Shown: piece after piece, positions 36,801-46,392 of the stretch | Layout: the number at the start of each line of letters is the position of its first letter | How positions within the stretch are numbered: the stretch's first letter is position 1 | Origin: Roseitalea sp. | GTDB lineage: Bacteria; Pseudomonadota; Alphaproteobacteria; Rhizobiales; Rhizobiaceae | DNA: 64,000 nucleotides | Assembly (NCBI GenBank): GCA_017642895.1 | Contig: JAEPON010000006.1 | Coordinates: 1-64,000 of the forward strand | Direction: 5' to 3' | The notes under the pieces: model-generated | What the model was told of the DNA's origin: nothing | The model's input: only the letters and a program-made list of their open reading frames with translations | The model's database searches: none | Made by a program: the position numbers and the translations under genes

Positions 36801-37205
36801 TTATGGCGCGCCCTTGTGCCATCGCCCGGTGTTGCCATTGCGCGTCCAGCGCCAGCGCTTGATCGCAAACTCGCCGTCACGCTCGAAGGTCACCTCGAAA
36901 TCCTTGCCGCTGGCAATGTCACCGTCAGGCTTGTCGAAATCGACGCGCGAGCGCCCGTCAGCCAACTTCCTGACCTTGGCGTTGTTGAACGGGCCCTTTT
37001 TCTTGACTTTGATGTCGCCGGCGTCGAATTCGACGTGCAGATCGTTGACCGGCCCGCGCGTGCCGTTCTTGAAGGTATGATCTGTTTGCTGATAGGTGAC
37101 TGTTGTTGCCAGCCTTTCAAGATCGATCAGCTCTTCGCGCAGTGCATCGACGTCAGCCTTGAGTTCCTCGGCGTCTTCAAAACGCTCTTTGCTCTTCTTC
37201 GCCAT
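36801..37205 (-). CDS. Hypothetical protein with N-terminal coiled coil
   Basis: A 134-residue protein that I do not recognise. A charged helix (KSKERFEDAEELKADVDALREELIDLERLA, split here at KSKERFEDAEELKADVDALR) suggests a coiled coil at residues 3-33. The rest is a basic beta-rich domain (FKNGTRGPVNDLHVEF, KVKKKGPFNNAKVRKLAD, RDGEFAIKRWRWTRNG). No signal peptide. The start is the ATG at 37205, preceded by GGGAGAT. It converges on the radical SAM gene with a 9-bp gap and is divergent from cydA. Confidence 0.65.
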   Translation of the reverse strand: MAKKSKERFEDAEELKADVDALREELIDLERLATTVTYQQTDHTFKNGTRGPVNDLHVEFDAGDIKVKKKGPFNNAKVRKLADGRSRVDFDKPDGDIASGKDFEVTFERDGEFAIKRWRWTRNGNTGRWHKGAP

Positions 37206-37392
37206 ATTGATCTCCCTTCGATGAATACTGAAAATGGTTGGGTGAAAACCGCTGGAACATAGCACTGCGGCAAGCGTACCGGCAATTGTTCGGGCCGCGC
37301 GGACCAAGTCCGTCATCATTGTTTCATGCGGCAGCGTGTCCTATCCCAATATTGCGGTGCGGCATCCATATCCGGCTCCGAAAGGCGCAATC

Positions 37393-38814
37393 ATGGACAC
37401 CACCACGTTCGACCCCTTCCTGCTGTCCCGCATCCAGTTCGCGGCGAACATTTCCTTTCATATCCTGTTTCCGACGATCACCATCGCGCTCGGCTGGGTG
37501 CTGTTCTATTTCAAGCTGCGGTACCATCGTTCCGGCGATGCGGCGTGGATGGACGCCTATTTCTTCTGGGTGAAGGTGTTCGCCCTGTCCTTTGCCATGG
37601 GCGTCGTCTCGGGCATCACCATGAGCTTCCAGTTCGGCACCAACTGGCCGGGCTTCATGGAAACGGTCGGCAACATTGCCGGTCCTTTGCTGGCTTATGA
37701 GATCATGACCGCCTTCTTTCTGGAGGCGGTGTTCGTCGGCATCATGCTGTTCGGTTTCAGGCGCGTTTCCAATCGCATCCATACGCTGGCCACGTTCCTT
37801 GTCGCATTCGGCACGACGATGAGCGCGTTCTGGATTCTCGTTCTGAACTCATGGATGCAGACGCCGGCCGGGTTCGAGATGCGCGACGGCGTTGCTCACG
37901 CCACAGACTGGTTGGCGATCATCTTCAATCCGTCCATGCCCTATCGGCTCGTCCACATGCTTCTGGCCTCGGGCCTCACGGTCGCGTTCCTGGTCGCCGG
38001 CATCTCGGCGCTGCGCTATTTGCTCGGTGACCGGACACCGGCCTTGCGCAAGGCGCTGAACACGGGCATCGTGCTCGGCGCAATCCTGATCCCGATCCAG
38101 ATTTTTGCCGGCGATCAGCACGGGTTGAACACGCTCGAGCATCAACCGGCGAAGATCGCCGCCATGGAAGGCCATTGGGAAACCAAGAGCCGCGCGCCAC
38201 TGATCTTGTTCGCGCTGCCGGACCAGGAAGCCCGCGAAAACCATCTTGAAGTCAAGATTCCCGGCCTTGCGAGCCTGATCCTGACCCATTCACTCGACGG
38301 CGAGGTGCCGGGCCTGAATGACTTCGTCATGGAGGATGGAACCATCGAGCATCCGCCCGTGGCACCGGTTTTCTGGGGTTTCCGCATCATGGTGGGCACC
38401 GGCGTCCTGATGTTGGTCATGGCGTGGACCGGCACCTGGTTCCTGTGGCGACGCGGCGGCACCGACGATCCCCTGCCGCGCTGGCTTGCACTCGGCTTTG
38501 TGCCGATGGCCGTCAGCGGCTGGGTTGCGACCCTTTCGGGCTGGTATGTCACCGAGATCGGCCGGCAGCCCTGGCTCGTCACGGGTGTCATGACCACCAA
38601 GGATGCGCTCGGCCCGGTTGCCGGCGGCATGGTGCTGTCGACGCTTCTGGCCTATCTGGCGGTCTATGTGCTGCTGCTGGGCGCCTACGGGTTCGTCATC
38701 ATCCGGTTGGCGGTCAAGGCGGCCAGGCGTGGCGATGAAAGGCCGGAGCCCGGTCCCGCCGGCGGCACGGCAATCCCGGGCGGCGAAGACGCCATGCCCC
38801 AGCCCGCGGAGTGA
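37393..38814 (+). CDS. cydA: Cytochrome bd-type quinol oxidase subunit I (cyanide-insensitive type)
   Basis: Quinol-oxidising subunit of a bd-family terminal oxidase in the inner membrane. It has 473 residues, with haem-ligand regions ISFHILFP (His) and LVHMLLASG (His) and the family signature GWYVTEIGRQPW. The quinol loop after GDQHGLNTLEHQP is short, as in cyanide-insensitive (CioA) enzymes. The start is the ATG at 37393. cydB overlaps its end by four bases (GTGA). No CydX-like small gene and no cydDC follow, which is common for the Cio type. Confidence 0.95.
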   Translation: MDTTTFDPFLLSRIQFAANISFHILFPTITIALGWVLFYFKLRYHRSGDAAWMDAYFFWVKVFALSFAMGVVSGITMSFQFGTNWPGFMETVGNIAGPLLAYEIMTAFFLEAVFVGIMLFGFRRVSNRIHTLATFLVAFGTTMSAFWILVLNSWMQTPAGFEMRDGVAHATDWLAIIFNPSMPYRLVHMLLASGLTVAFLVAGISALRYLLGDRTPALRKALNTGIVLGAILIPIQIFAGDQHGLNTLEHQPAKIAAMEGHWETKSRAPLILFALPDQEARENHLEVKIPGLASLILTHSLDGEVPGLNDFVMEDGTIEHPPVAPVFWGFRIMVGTGVLMLVMAWTGTWFLWRRGGTDDPLPRWLALGFVPMAVSGWVATLSGWYVTEIGRQPWLVTGVMTTKDALGPVAGGMVLSTLLAYLAVYVLLLGAYGFVIIRLAVKAARRGDERPEPGPAGGTAIPGGEDAMPQPAE

Positions 38815-39827
38815 CGGCGATGGACGTAACCGTGCTCTACCCCCACCTGCCGGTCATCTTCGCCGGGCTGATGGGCATTGCCATCCTCGTCTATGTGGTG
38901 CTGGACGGCTTCGACCTGGGCGTCGGCATCCTGTTCGCCGTCGCGCCCGTCGAGGATCGCGACCGGATGATCGCCTCGATCGGGCCGTTCTGGGATGCCA
39001 ACGAAACGTGGCTGGTCCTGGCGATCGGTATCTTGCTCGTCGCATTTCCGGTCGCGCACGGGGTGATCCTGACGGAGCTTTATCTTCCGGTCGCGATCAT
39101 GCTGATCGGCCTGATTGCGCGCGGGGTCGCCTTCGAGTTTCGTGCCAAGGCGACCGATGAGGAAAAGTGGCTCTGGAACCGGGTGTTTTTCGGCGGGTCT
39201 TTGGTGACCGCGCTCAGCCAGGGCTATATGCTCGGCGCATATGTTCTGGGTCTCAACGGCGACAGGGCAACGATGGTGTTCGGGCTCGTCGTGGCGCTGT
39301 GCCTGACAGCGGCTTACGCGGCGATCGGCGCCGCATGGCTCATCCACAAGACCGATGGCGATCTTCAGAAGCGCGCCGTCACATGGATGCGCCGCGCGCT
39401 CGTCCTGGCCATGGTCGGTATGGTGGCAATTTCACTGGCGACCCCTTTTGCCAGCGACCGCATCTTCGCCAAATGGTTCTCGGTCCCCGAGATCGTGGCG
39501 CTGGCGCCCCTGCCGATGATGACCGCGATCCTGTTTGCCTTCCTGTTCTGGCAATTGGCGCATCTGCCCGACCGCAACGACCGCTTTTCCCTGCTGCCCT
39601 TCATCGCGATGACCGCGATCATGGTGCTGGGCTTTTTCGGGCTCGCCTATTCGTTTTATCCCTATGTGGTGCCGGAACGGACGACCATCTACGAAGCGGC
39701 GGCAGCGCCTGAAAGCCTGATGATCGTGCTGGTCGGCGCGATGGTCGTCATCCCGGTGATCGCCATCTACTCGATCTATGCCTACCGCGTGTTCGGCGGC
39801 AAGGCGACCGATCTGCGCTATGACTGA
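38811..39827 (+). CDS. cydB: Cytochrome bd-type quinol oxidase subunit II
   Basis: Partner subunit of CydA, a 338-residue integral membrane protein with about eight to nine helices. It begins with the family pattern AILVYVVLDGFDLGVGILF and has FWDANETWLVLAIGILLVAFP and the later FLFWQLAHLPDRNDRF. The start is a GTG at 38811 overlapping the cydA stop, or the ATG at 38820. With cydA it forms a complete two-gene oxidase operon. Confidence 0.95.
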   Translation: MTAMDVTVLYPHLPVIFAGLMGIAILVYVVLDGFDLGVGILFAVAPVEDRDRMIASIGPFWDANETWLVLAIGILLVAFPVAHGVILTELYLPVAIMLIGLIARGVAFEFRAKATDEEKWLWNRVFFGGSLVTALSQGYMLGAYVLGLNGDRATMVFGLVVALCLTAAYAAIGAAWLIHKTDGDLQKRAVTWMRRALVLAMVGMVAISLATPFASDRIFAKWFSVPEIVALAPLPMMTAILFAFLFWQLAHLPDRNDRFSLLPFIAMTAIMVLGFFGLAYSFYPYVVPERTTIYEAAAAPESLMIVLVGAMVVIPVIAIYSIYAYRVFGGKATDLRYD

Positions 39828-39860
39828 TGCGCGAACCATCCCGGTTTCGGAGGCCCGGCT

Positions 39861-40475
39861 TTGACCGCGTTGCCGGCCGGCGTGCGGCACATTCCGGGTG
39901 CACTCGATCCGCAGGCGCAAGCGGAACTCGTTGACGACATCCGCGCTGTCGTTTCGCAGGCGCCGCTGTTCGTGCCCGTCATGCCCCGCACGGGCAAACC
40001 CATGTCCGTGCGGATGAGCAATTGCGGGCCGCTTGGCTGGGTGACCGACAAGGAGCGGGGCTATCGCTACCAGCCGACGCATCCGGTCACCGGCGCGCCC
40101 TGGCCGGCCATGCCGGCGCGGCTTCTGGCGCTTTGGGCCGAACTTGCCGGATACCCGCATCCGCCGGAAGCCTGCCTGATCAATTTCTATGCGCCCGAGA
40201 CGAAGATGGGGTTACACCAGGATCGGGACGAAGCGGATTTCGACGCGCCGGTCCTGTCCATCTCGCTGGGCGACGACTGCCTGTTTCGCGTCGGCGGACC
40301 CGAGCGCGGCGGCAAGACCAGTTCGCTGCGTCTTGTCTCCGGCGACATCATCGTTCTGGGCGGCGCCAGCCGGCTGGCCTATCATGGGGTTGACCGAATC
40401 TATCCGGGAACGTCGATGCTGCTGGAAAAACCCGGGCGCATCAATCTGACCCTCCGACGCGTCACACTTCCATAG
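39861..40475 (+). CDS. alkB: AlkB alpha-ketoglutarate-dependent DNA repair dioxygenase
   Basis: Removes alkyl groups from 1-methyladenine and 3-methylcytosine by oxidation, using Fe(II) and 2-oxoglutarate. The 204-residue protein has LINFYAPETKMGLHQDRDE with the HxD iron ligands, the distal His in LAYHGVDRIYPG and the 2-oxoglutarate-binding RxNxTxR (RINLTLRR). The start is an uncommon TTG at 39861, chosen because GGAGG lies at 39849-39853 with a 7-bp spacing, and the next in-frame ATG would cut the fold. It converges on coaA across a perfect inverted repeat. Confidence 0.92.
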   Translation: MTALPAGVRHIPGALDPQAQAELVDDIRAVVSQAPLFVPVMPRTGKPMSVRMSNCGPLGWVTDKERGYRYQPTHPVTGAPWPAMPARLLALWAELAGYPHPPEACLINFYAPETKMGLHQDRDEADFDAPVLSISLGDDCLFRVGGPERGGKTSSLRLVSGDIIVLGGASRLAYHGVDRIYPGTSMLLEKPGRINLTLRRVTLP

Positions 40476-40508
40476 CCGGCAAATTTTTTGTTTTGATTTG
40501 CCGGCTAT
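40472..40508. terminator. Perfect 13-bp hairpin shared by alkB and coaA ends
   Basis: ATAGCCGGCAAAT (40472-40484) and ATTTGCCGGCTAT (40496-40508) pair perfectly, with an 11-nt T-rich loop (TTTTTGTTTTG). The left arm contains the alkB stop (TAG, 40473-40475) and the right arm the coaA stop (TAG on the minus strand, 40505-40507). A bidirectional transcript end is likely, although a downstream T-run is not present on the outer sides. Confidence 0.7.
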
Positions 40509-41545
40509 AGTTTCCGCAAGAGCACCGATTCGACCAGATGGTCCGACCCCTTACGCAGGATCAGGTCGGCGCGCGGACGGGTCGGCAGGATGTTCTCTCT
40601 CAGGTTCCGCAAATTGATGTTGGCCCACAGCCCCTCGGCAATCGCCCGCGCGGCATCTTCGGAGAGTTGCGAATAGCGATGAAAGAAGGATTGCGGGTCC
40701 TGGAACGCTGTTTGGCGCAGCTTCATGAAGCGATCGACATACCAAGTGTGGATCAGATCGTCGTCCGCATCGATATAGATCGAATAGTCGAAAAAGTCCG
40801 ACACGAACGGGATGGTGCGGCCGTCTTCGGGCAGATCGCGCACCTGAAGCACGTTGATGCCCTCGAAGATCAGAATGTCGGGCCGGTCGATCGTCTTGTA
40901 GTCACCTTCGCGCACATCATAGGTCAGGTGCGAATAAAGCGGCGCCCTGACCGTTTGCTCACCGGCCTTGATCGCCGACAGGAACCGCAGGATGGCGCCG
41001 ACATCGTAGCTTTCGGGAAAGCCCTTGCGTTCCATCAGCCCGCGTTCTCGCAACACGGCATTGGGCAACAGGAAACCGTCGGTCGTGATCAGGTCCACCT
41101 TGGGGCTGGACGGCCAGCGCGACAGAAGTTCGGTCAAAACACGCGCGGTGGTCGATTTGCCCACGGCCACCGATCCGGCAATGCCGATAATATAGGGCGT
41201 CTTGATCGCTTCGGGGAAATTGAGGAACCGCTTGCGCTGGCGGAACAGTTCCTGGGATGCCTCGACATGGGCGGACAGCAGCCGCGATATGGACAGATAG
41301 ATGCGGCGGACCTCTTCCAGATCAACCGGGTCGTTCAGCGAGCGCAGGCGCTTGACCTCGTCCGCGCTCAGCGTGAGCGGCGTGTCGGCGCGGAACTCGG
41401 CCCATTTGGTCGCCGTGAAATGGCGGTAGGGCGACAGGTCGCCGCCGGACAATTGGTCCGCCAGGGACATGCCATCGGCAACCGCATCGAGACTGTCCGG
41501 CACATGTCCGGCCCGGTCGTTGGCGCTGTCGGCGGTGCGATCCAT
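40505..41545 (-). CDS. coaA: Type I pantothenate kinase
   Basis: First committed step of coenzyme A synthesis: pantothenate to 4'-phosphopantothenate with ATP. It has 346 residues, with Walker [19 protein letters not shown] (near residue 120-137), then [15 protein letters not shown] and KGFPESYDV, and [10 protein letters not shown], all features of type I (CoaA). The N-terminus (about 40 residues) is longer than in E. coli. The start is the ATG at 41545. It lies downstream of hisE on the same strand with a 36-bp gap, as in other Rhizobiales. Confidence 0.96.
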   Translation of the reverse strand: MDRTADSANDRAGHVPDSLDAVADGMSLADQLSGGDLSPYRHFTATKWAEFRADTPLTLSADEVKRLRSLNDPVDLEEVRRIYLSISRLLSAHVEASQELFRQRKRFLNFPEAIKTPYIIGIAGSVAVGKSTTARVLTELLSRWPSSPKVDLITTDGFLLPNAVLRERGLMERKGFPESYDVGAILRFLSAIKAGEQTVRAPLYSHLTYDVREGDYKTIDRPDILIFEGINVLQVRDLPEDGRTIPFVSDFFDYSIYIDADDDLIHTWYVDRFMKLRQTAFQDPQSFFHRYSQLSEDAARAIAEGLWANINLRNLRENILPTRPRADLILRKGSDHLVESVLLRKL

Positions 41546-41581
41546 GGGTCAATCCCCGTCGGTCGGCAGCTCGGAGCGCCT

Positions 41582-41899
41582 TTATGCGTCGCGCGCGGCC
41601 TTCTCTGCAAGTCCACTTTGGGCGGTACGGCGCTCCAGCTCGGCGAGAACGTCGTCAAGCCCGATGCCACGCGCGTGGCAGACGACGAGCCAGTGATAGA
41701 GAAGATCGGCACTTTCGGCGACCAGCGCATCCTTGTCGTTTCCGAGCGCGGCGATCACCGTTTCGACCGCCTCTTCGCCCAGCTTCTTGGCCGCCCGTTC
41801 CGGTCCGGCGGCAACGAGCTTCGCCGTCCAGCTCTCGGCCGGATCGGCTTTGGCGCGCTTGGCGACAATCGATTCAAGGTCGTGCAGGGTGTAAGCCAT
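41582..41899 (-). CDS. hisE: Phosphoribosyl-ATP diphosphatase
   Basis: Second step of histidine synthesis: phosphoribosyl-ATP to phosphoribosyl-AMP. A 105-residue MazG-like all-alpha protein. Metal-binding acidic residues lie in [14 protein letters not shown] and [12 protein letters not shown]. Stand-alone HisE (not fused to HisI) is normal in alphaproteobacteria. The start is the ATG at 41899. It is the last his gene of the operon, 6 bp behind hisF, and coaA follows. Confidence 0.95.
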   Translation of the reverse strand: MAYTLHDLESIVAKRAKADPAESWTAKLVAAGPERAAKKLGEEAVETVIAALGNDKDALVAESADLLYHWLVVCHARGIGLDDVLAELERRTAQSGLAEKAARDA

Positions 41900-41905
41900 G
41901 ACCGT

Positions 41906-42691
41906 TCATGCCGCAGGATCGAGGCGAACCGCAAGCCCGGCATCGGCCATGTGCGCCTTGGCCTCGCCGATCGTGTGCGTTCCGAAATGGAAGATCGAGG
42001 CGGCCAGAACGCCGGTGGCATGGCCGTCGCGCACGCCCTCGACCATATGATCGAGAGTGCCGACACCGCCTGATGCGATGACCGGCACGCGCACAGCATC
42101 GGCGATGGCGCGGGTCAGCGCGATGTCGAATCCTGCCTTGGTGCCGTCCCGATCCATCGAGGTGAGCAGGATCTCGCCGGCGCCCAGATCGACGACTTTT
42201 CTTGCAAATGCGACTGCGTCAATGCCGGTCGGCTCGCGGCCGCCATGAGTGAAGATTTCCCAGCGATCCGGTTCGCCCGCGCCCGACACTTTCTTTGCAT
42301 CGATGGCGACGACGATGCATTGATTGCCGAACTTGTCGGCGGCTTCGGCGACGAATTGTGGGTTCTTGACCGCCGCCGTGTTGATCGAGACCTTGTCGGC
42401 GCCGGCCAGAAGCAGCTTGCGAATATCCTCGATCGTCCGGACGCCGCCGCCGACCGTCAGCGGCATGAAGCAGTGTTCTGCGGTGCGCGCGACGACATCG
42501 AAAATCGTTTCGCGATCGTCGGACGAGGCGGTGATGTCGAGAAAGCACAATTCGTCGGCGCCGGCGGCATCATAGGCCTTGGCGGCCTCGACCGGATCGC
42601 CTGCATCGATCAGATCGACGAAATTGACGCCCTTGACGACGCGGCCGTCCTTGACGTCGAGGCAAGGGATGACACGGGCTTTCATCGTCAT
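41906..42691 (-). CDS. hisF: Imidazole glycerol phosphate synthase, cyclase subunit
   Basis: With HisH it forms IGP synthase; the barrel uses ammonia from HisH to make IGP and AICAR. A 261-residue TIM barrel with [19 protein letters not shown] (catalytic Asp), [13 protein letters not shown] and [12 protein letters not shown] (second catalytic Asp), [10 protein letters not shown]. The start is the ATG at 42691, which overlaps the hisA stop (ATGA), though the Met at 42685 is the more usual N-terminus. Confidence 0.97.
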   Translation of the reverse strand: MTMKARVIPCLDVKDGRVVKGVNFVDLIDAGDPVEAAKAYDAAGADELCFLDITASSDDRETIFDVVARTAEHCFMPLTVGGGVRTIEDIRKLLLAGADKVSINTAAVKNPQFVAEAADKFGNQCIVVAIDAKKVSGAGEPDRWEIFTHGGREPTGIDAVAFARKVVDLGAGEILLTSMDRDGTKAGFDIALTRAIADAVRVPVIASGGVGTLDHMVEGVRDGHATGVLAASIFHFGTHTIGEAKAHMADAGLAVRLDPAA

Positions 42692-43455
42692 GTGAACAGG
42701 CCTTCGTCAGGCGGCAGGATGCCGTCGAGGACGCCCAGCGCGATCTGCGGGTCGATGCGCCCGTCATAGAGCGCGCGGCCGGAGATCGCGCCCTCCAGCC
42801 GTTCGGCATCGGGCATGACCATGCGCACCACATCGGCGAGCGAGGCCATGCCGCCCGAGGCGATCACCGGGATCGAGACCGCCTCGGCCAGATCGATCGT
42901 CGCGTCCCAGTTGATGCCGGTGAGCACACCATCGCGGTCGATATCGGTGAAAATGATTGCGGCGACGCCGGCGCCCTCGAACTGTTTGGCGAGTTCAATC
43001 GCGCCCAGTTCGGATGCCTCCGCCCATCCTTCGACGGCAACCTTGCCGCCCTTGGCGTCGATGCCGACGGCGATCTTGCCGGGAAAGGCGCGGCATGCTT
43101 CGCGGACCAGATCCGGATCGCGCACGGCGACCGTGCCCAGGATCACCCGGGCAAGACCCTTGTCGAGCCAGCGCTCGATATCGGCCAACGTGCGAATGCC
43201 GCCGCCGAGCTGGACCGGGTTTTTCGTGGCGGCAAGGATCGCATCGACCGCTTCGCCATTGACGCTTTCGCCCTCAAACGCGCCGTTCAAATCGACCACA
43301 TGCAGCCATTTGAAACCTTCATCCTCGAAGGTTTTGGCCTGCGCGGCGGGATCGTCATTGTAGACCGTCGCCTGGTCCATGTCGCCGAGCTTGAGCCGAA
43401 CGCATTGGCCGTCTTTAAGGTCGATGGCGGGAAAGAGTATCTTAGTCTGGTTCAC
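42688..43455 (-). CDS. hisA: ProFAR isomerase (phosphoribosylformimino-AICAR-P isomerase)
   Basis: Amadori isomerisation step of histidine synthesis. A 255-residue TIM barrel: [16 protein letters not shown] (catalytic Asp), [24 protein letters not shown] (second catalytic Asp) and [10 protein letters not shown]. The start chosen is the GTG at 43455, which overlaps the hisH stop in GTGA; a GTG at 43464 would add three residues. It is coupled to hisH and hisF by four-base overlaps. Confidence 0.96.
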   Translation of the reverse strand: MNQTKILFPAIDLKDGQCVRLKLGDMDQATVYNDDPAAQAKTFEDEGFKWLHVVDLNGAFEGESVNGEAVDAILAATKNPVQLGGGIRTLADIERWLDKGLARVILGTVAVRDPDLVREACRAFPGKIAVGIDAKGGKVAVEGWAEASELGAIELAKQFEGAGVAAIIFTDIDRDGVLTGINWDATIDLAEAVSIPVIASGGMASLADVVRMVMPDAERLEGAISGRALYDGRIDPQIALGVLDGILPPDEGLFT

Positions 43456-44102
43456 GGCGCCCACTTCAGAAAATTGCCGATCAGGGCCAGGCCGAGCGTC
43501 TGGCTCTTTTCGGGGTGGAACTGGGTTCCGGCCATGTTGTCACGCGCGACCGCGGCCGTCACCGGCCCGCCATAGCCGCATGTGGCGACAATGTCGGCGT
43601 CATGCGCGGCGGCCAGATGATAGGAATGGACGAAATAGGCGTGCAAACCGTCCGGACCGGTCGGGATGCCTGCGAACAGCGGATGGTCGCGTCTGACATC
43701 CAGCGTGTTCCACCCGATCTGCGGGATGCGCAGCGCCGGATCGGACGGTGTCATCAGCGTCACGTCGCCCTTGATCCAGTCAAAGCCGGGCGTGACGGTC
43801 TTTTCGAGCCCGCGTGTCGACATGAGCTGCATGCCGACGCAGATGCCCAGAAACGGGCGTCCTTTGGCGATCACGGCCTCGTCTATCGCGTCATGCATGC
43901 CGGGAACGGCATCGAGTCCGGCGTGGCAGTCGGCATAGGCGCCAACTCCCGGCAGAACAACGCGGTCGGCGGACGCGACGCGATCGGCATCGGCGGTGAC
44001 TTCGATCTCGGCATGAATGCCGCGCTCGCGGGCCGCGCGTTCGAACGCCTTGTGGGCGGAGCGCAGATTGCCTGACCCGTAATCGATGATGGCGACGCGC
44101 AT
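43452..44102 (-). CDS. hisH: Imidazole glycerol phosphate synthase, glutaminase subunit
   Basis: Class I glutamine amidotransferase that feeds ammonia to HisF. The 216-residue protein has the nucleophile in [11 protein letters not shown] (Cys88) and the His-Glu pair in [11 protein letters not shown] (about 197-199), with VLPGVGAY for the oxyanion region. The start is the ATG at 44102, which shares one base with the stop of the DUF2628 gene (TGATG). Confidence 0.96.
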   Translation of the reverse strand: MRVAIIDYGSGNLRSAHKAFERAARERGIHAEIEVTADADRVASADRVVLPGVGAYADCHAGLDAVPGMHDAIDEAVIAKGRPFLGICVGMQLMSTRGLEKTVTPGFDWIKGDVTLMTPSDPALRIPQIGWNTLDVRRDHPLFAGIPTGPDGLHAYFVHSYHLAAAHDADIVATCGYGGPVTAAVARDNMAGTQFHPEKSQTLGLALIGNFLKWAP

Positions 44103-44581
44103 CAGCGGTTCACCCCGCCCGGCGCGGCGAACAGGAAATCGGGCGTCTCGGCGGCGGCCAATTGCCTGCCCGGCACCAACGTCGCCAAAAGCGGGCTTTC
44201 TTCGGTGGCGCCGTCATGGGCCGTCGCCAGCCGCAATTCGGCTGCCTCCTGCGCGTCCGCCTCGACAATATCGGCAATCTGGTAGCCACGCAGACGGGCC
44301 GCGCCGATCCGCCAGCCCTGACCCTCAAGACCCACAAAAAACCCGACAAGCAGATGGAACGGCAGGGCGAGCGGGGCCCATTGCGGGTTCTGTGCCATCA
44401 GCGCGATGGCCAACGAAGCGGCAAAAACGCCAAAGGCCGCAAACCACAGCCTGTGCCACAAGAGCCAGAACAGCGGCACGATGAAGCCGACCAGCGACCA
44501 GCCGTCGCGGATCACCAGAACGGGCGGCCGACCGCGCGGTGGAGTCCTGTCCTCGTGACGCAGGATCACATAGCGTGCCAT
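44102..44581 (-). CDS. DUF2628 membrane protein in the his operon
   Basis: A 159-residue protein with DUF2628 features. The N-terminal [25 protein letters not shown] is soluble; then come hydrophobic segments (about residues 30-65 and 72-92) rich in aromatic residues ([17 protein letters not shown]). A histidine-synthesis role is not known; its position between hisB and hisH with tight spacing is the usual arrangement in Rhizobiales. It is 4 bp after hisB and overlaps hisH by one base. Confidence 0.82.
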   Translation of the reverse strand: MARYVILRHEDRTPPRGRPPVLVIRDGWSLVGFIVPLFWLLWHRLWFAAFGVFAASLAIALMAQNPQWAPLALPFHLLVGFFVGLEGQGWRIGAARLRGYQIADIVEADAQEAAELRLATAHDGATEESPLLATLVPGRQLAAAETPDFLFAAPGGVNR

Positions 44582-44585
44582 GGCC

Positions 44586-45185
44586 CTATCCGCTCAACGA
44601 GCCCTTGGTCGACGGAATGGCACCGGCCTGCCGCAGATCGATCTCAATGGCCGTCCGCAGCACCCGCGCCACCGCCTTGAAACAGGTCTCTGCGATGTGG
44701 TGGCTGTTGGCGGCGTAGAAGTTTTCGACATGCAGCGTAATGCCGGCATGCTGGCTCAGAGCCTGAAAGAACTCGCGAACCAGTTCGGTGTCGAACGTGC
44801 CGATCCTGGGCGCGGTGAAGTCCACCTTCCAGACCAGGAACGGCCGGCCTGACACGTCGAGTGCCGCGCGGGTGAGCGCTTCGTCCATGGCCAGATCAAG
44901 GCTGGCATAACGCGTCACGCCGCGCCGGTCGCCCAGCGCCTTGCCGATTGCCTGACCGAGCGCGATGCCGACATCCTCGACCGTGTGGTGATCATCAATA
45001 TGCGTATCGCCCCTTGCCCTGACCGTCATGTCGATCAGCGAATGGCGCGAAAGCTGGTCGAGCATATGGTCGAAAAAGCCGATGCCCGTTTCGATCGATC
45101 GTTCTCCGCTGCCGTCGAGATCAACGGTCACGGTTATGTCGGTTTCGTTGGTCTTGCGGCTGACGGTGGCCGTGCGCGCGCTCAT
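44586..45185 (-). CDS. hisB: Imidazoleglycerol-phosphate dehydratase
   Basis: Manganese enzyme of histidine synthesis that dehydrates IGP. The 199-residue protein has the duplicated metal-ligand motifs [28 protein letters not shown] and [27 protein letters not shown]. It is the stand-alone (not HisB bifunctional) form. The start is the ATG at 45185. First gene of the operon; the 131 bp upstream are shared with the divergent hslV. Confidence 0.96.
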   Translation of the reverse strand: MSARTATVSRKTNETDITVTVDLDGSGERSIETGIGFFDHMLDQLSRHSLIDMTVRARGDTHIDDHHTVEDVGIALGQAIGKALGDRRGVTRYASLDLAMDEALTRAALDVSGRPFLVWKVDFTAPRIGTFDTELVREFFQALSQHAGITLHVENFYAANSHHIAETCFKAVARVLRTAIEIDLRQAGAIPSTKGSLSG

Positions 45186-45259
45186 CGCCTTGCTCTCCGG
45201 GTTGATCGGGCGCCTCTTACCAAGCGACAGGCGCAAACGCCAGCGGGTCGAAAGCCCGA

Positions 45260-45287
45260 TTGCATGGGCCGGGCGGTCACCTACATA
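45260..45287 (+). promoter_or_regulatory. Possible hslV promoter
   Basis: TTGCAT (45260-45265), a 16-bp spacer and TACATA (45282-45287), 29 bp before the hslV start codon. The match to a housekeeping promoter is moderate, and no clear heat-shock consensus (CTTG with CCTATNT) is present in the 131-bp gap. Confidence 0.35.
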
Positions 45288-45316
45288 GGGCGCAACGGTT
45301 CAACAAGGACGATGAG

Positions 45317-45883
45317 ATGAGTGAACGAAACGGACTGCCGTCCATGCACGCGACCACGATCGTGACCGTGCGCAAGGGCGGCAAGGTCGTCATTGCCGGC
45401 GACGGGCAGGTGACGATGGGCCAGGCGACCGTGATGAAGGGCAATGCCCGCAAGGTGCGCCGGATCGGCAAGGACGGCCAGGTGATCGCTGGATTTGCCG
45501 GCGCAACGGCGGACGCCTTCACCCTTCTGGAGCGGCTGGAAAAGAAGCTTGAACAATATCCGGGCCAGTTGATGCGAGCCTGCGTGGAGTTGGCCAAGGA
45601 CTGGCGCACGGACAAATATCTGCGCAATCTGGAAGCACTGATGCTGGTGGCTGACAAGGACGTGTCGCTGTGCGTGACCGGCAATGGCGATGTGCTGGAA
45701 CCCGAACATGGTGTCATGGCGATCGGATCAGGCGGAAACTACGCGCTGGCGGCTGCCCGCGCGCTGGCCGATGGCGATCATGATGCGGAAACCATCGCCC
45801 GCAAGGCAATGACAATCGCCGCCGACATCTGCGTCTACACCAACGACAATCTGGTCATGGAAACGCTGGACGCCGCCGGGTGA
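45317..45883 (+). CDS. hslV: ATP-dependent protease peptidase subunit HslV
   Basis: Proteolytic core of the HslUV (ClpQY) protease; a threonine hydrolase of the proteasome beta family. The 188-residue protein starts at the ATG at 45317 and has a 12-residue leader ([12 protein letters not shown]) before the mature catalytic Thr (TTIVTVRK). Later it has [12 protein letters not shown] and [15 protein letters not shown]. It is first of five coupled genes that end with hslU, its partner ATPase. Confidence 0.97.
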   Translation: MSERNGLPSMHATTIVTVRKGGKVVIAGDGQVTMGQATVMKGNARKVRRIGKDGQVIAGFAGATADAFTLLERLEKKLEQYPGQLMRACVELAKDWRTDKYLRNLEALMLVADKDVSLCVTGNGDVLEPEHGVMAIGSGGNYALAAARALADGDHDAETIARKAMTIAADICVYTNDNLVMETLDAAG

Positions 45884-46392
45884 AACCGGCCGTTCGCCAA
45901 TTGACGGTCGCCGATGTCGGTGCCTACCGCGCCTTGCGGCTGGCGGCCTTGGCTGACACGCCGGAGGCCTTCGGCGATTCCATTGAGGACGCTCGCTTGC
46001 GCCCGCCCGCCTATTGGCACGATCTGCTGAACGGCCTCCCCGATCGCGTGTTCTTTGGCGCGTTTGCCGGCGGTCGCATGGTCGGCAGCATGAACATCGT
46101 GCGTCAAAAGGGCGAGAAACAATGTCACAAATGCATGCTTTACGGTGTTTATGTCGCGCCCGAAGGCCGCGGCACCGGGGCCAGCCAAGCGCTCATGGAT
46201 GCCGTCATTGCAGCCGCGCACGCCATGGGCATCTTGCAGATCGGTCTTGGTGTCGGCGTGCGCAATGAAGCCGCAAAGCGGTTTTACCAGCGTGCCGGCT
46301 TTGCTGCCTATGGTACCGAGCGGCGGGCGCTCATTGTCGACGGCGTTTTTGTTGACGAGACCATGATGGTGAAGTTTCTCGATGCCGAGTGA
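45880..46392 (+). CDS. GNAT-family N-acetyltransferase
   Basis: A 170-residue acetyltransferase with the acetyl-CoA-binding motif [17 protein letters not shown] (R/Q-x-x-G-x-G/A type) and the FYQRAGF motif near the C-terminus. The start is a GTG at 45880 that overlaps the hslV stop by four bases, so it is translationally coupled. The substrate is unknown. In other rhizobia a GNAT gene also lies between hslV and hslU. Confidence 0.87.
   Translation: MKPAVRQLTVADVGAYRALRLAALADTPEAFGDSIEDARLRPPAYWHDLLNGLPDRVFFGAFAGGRMVGSMNIVRQKGEKQCHKCMLYGVYVAPEGRGTGASQALMDAVIAAAHAMGILQIGLGVGVRNEAAKRFYQRAGFAAYGTERRALIVDGVFVDETMMVKFLDAE

Noticed and set aside
37206..37392. FNR-type box upstream of cydA
   Set aside because: No TTGAT-N4-ATCAA match is visible in the gap.
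39828..39860. A CydX-like small gene after cydB
   Set aside because: Only 33 bases separate cydB and alkB, with no start or hydrophobic frame.
45186..45316. Heat-shock (sigma-32) promoter for hslV
   Set aside because: No convincing CTTG/CCTATNT pair at proper spacing was found.
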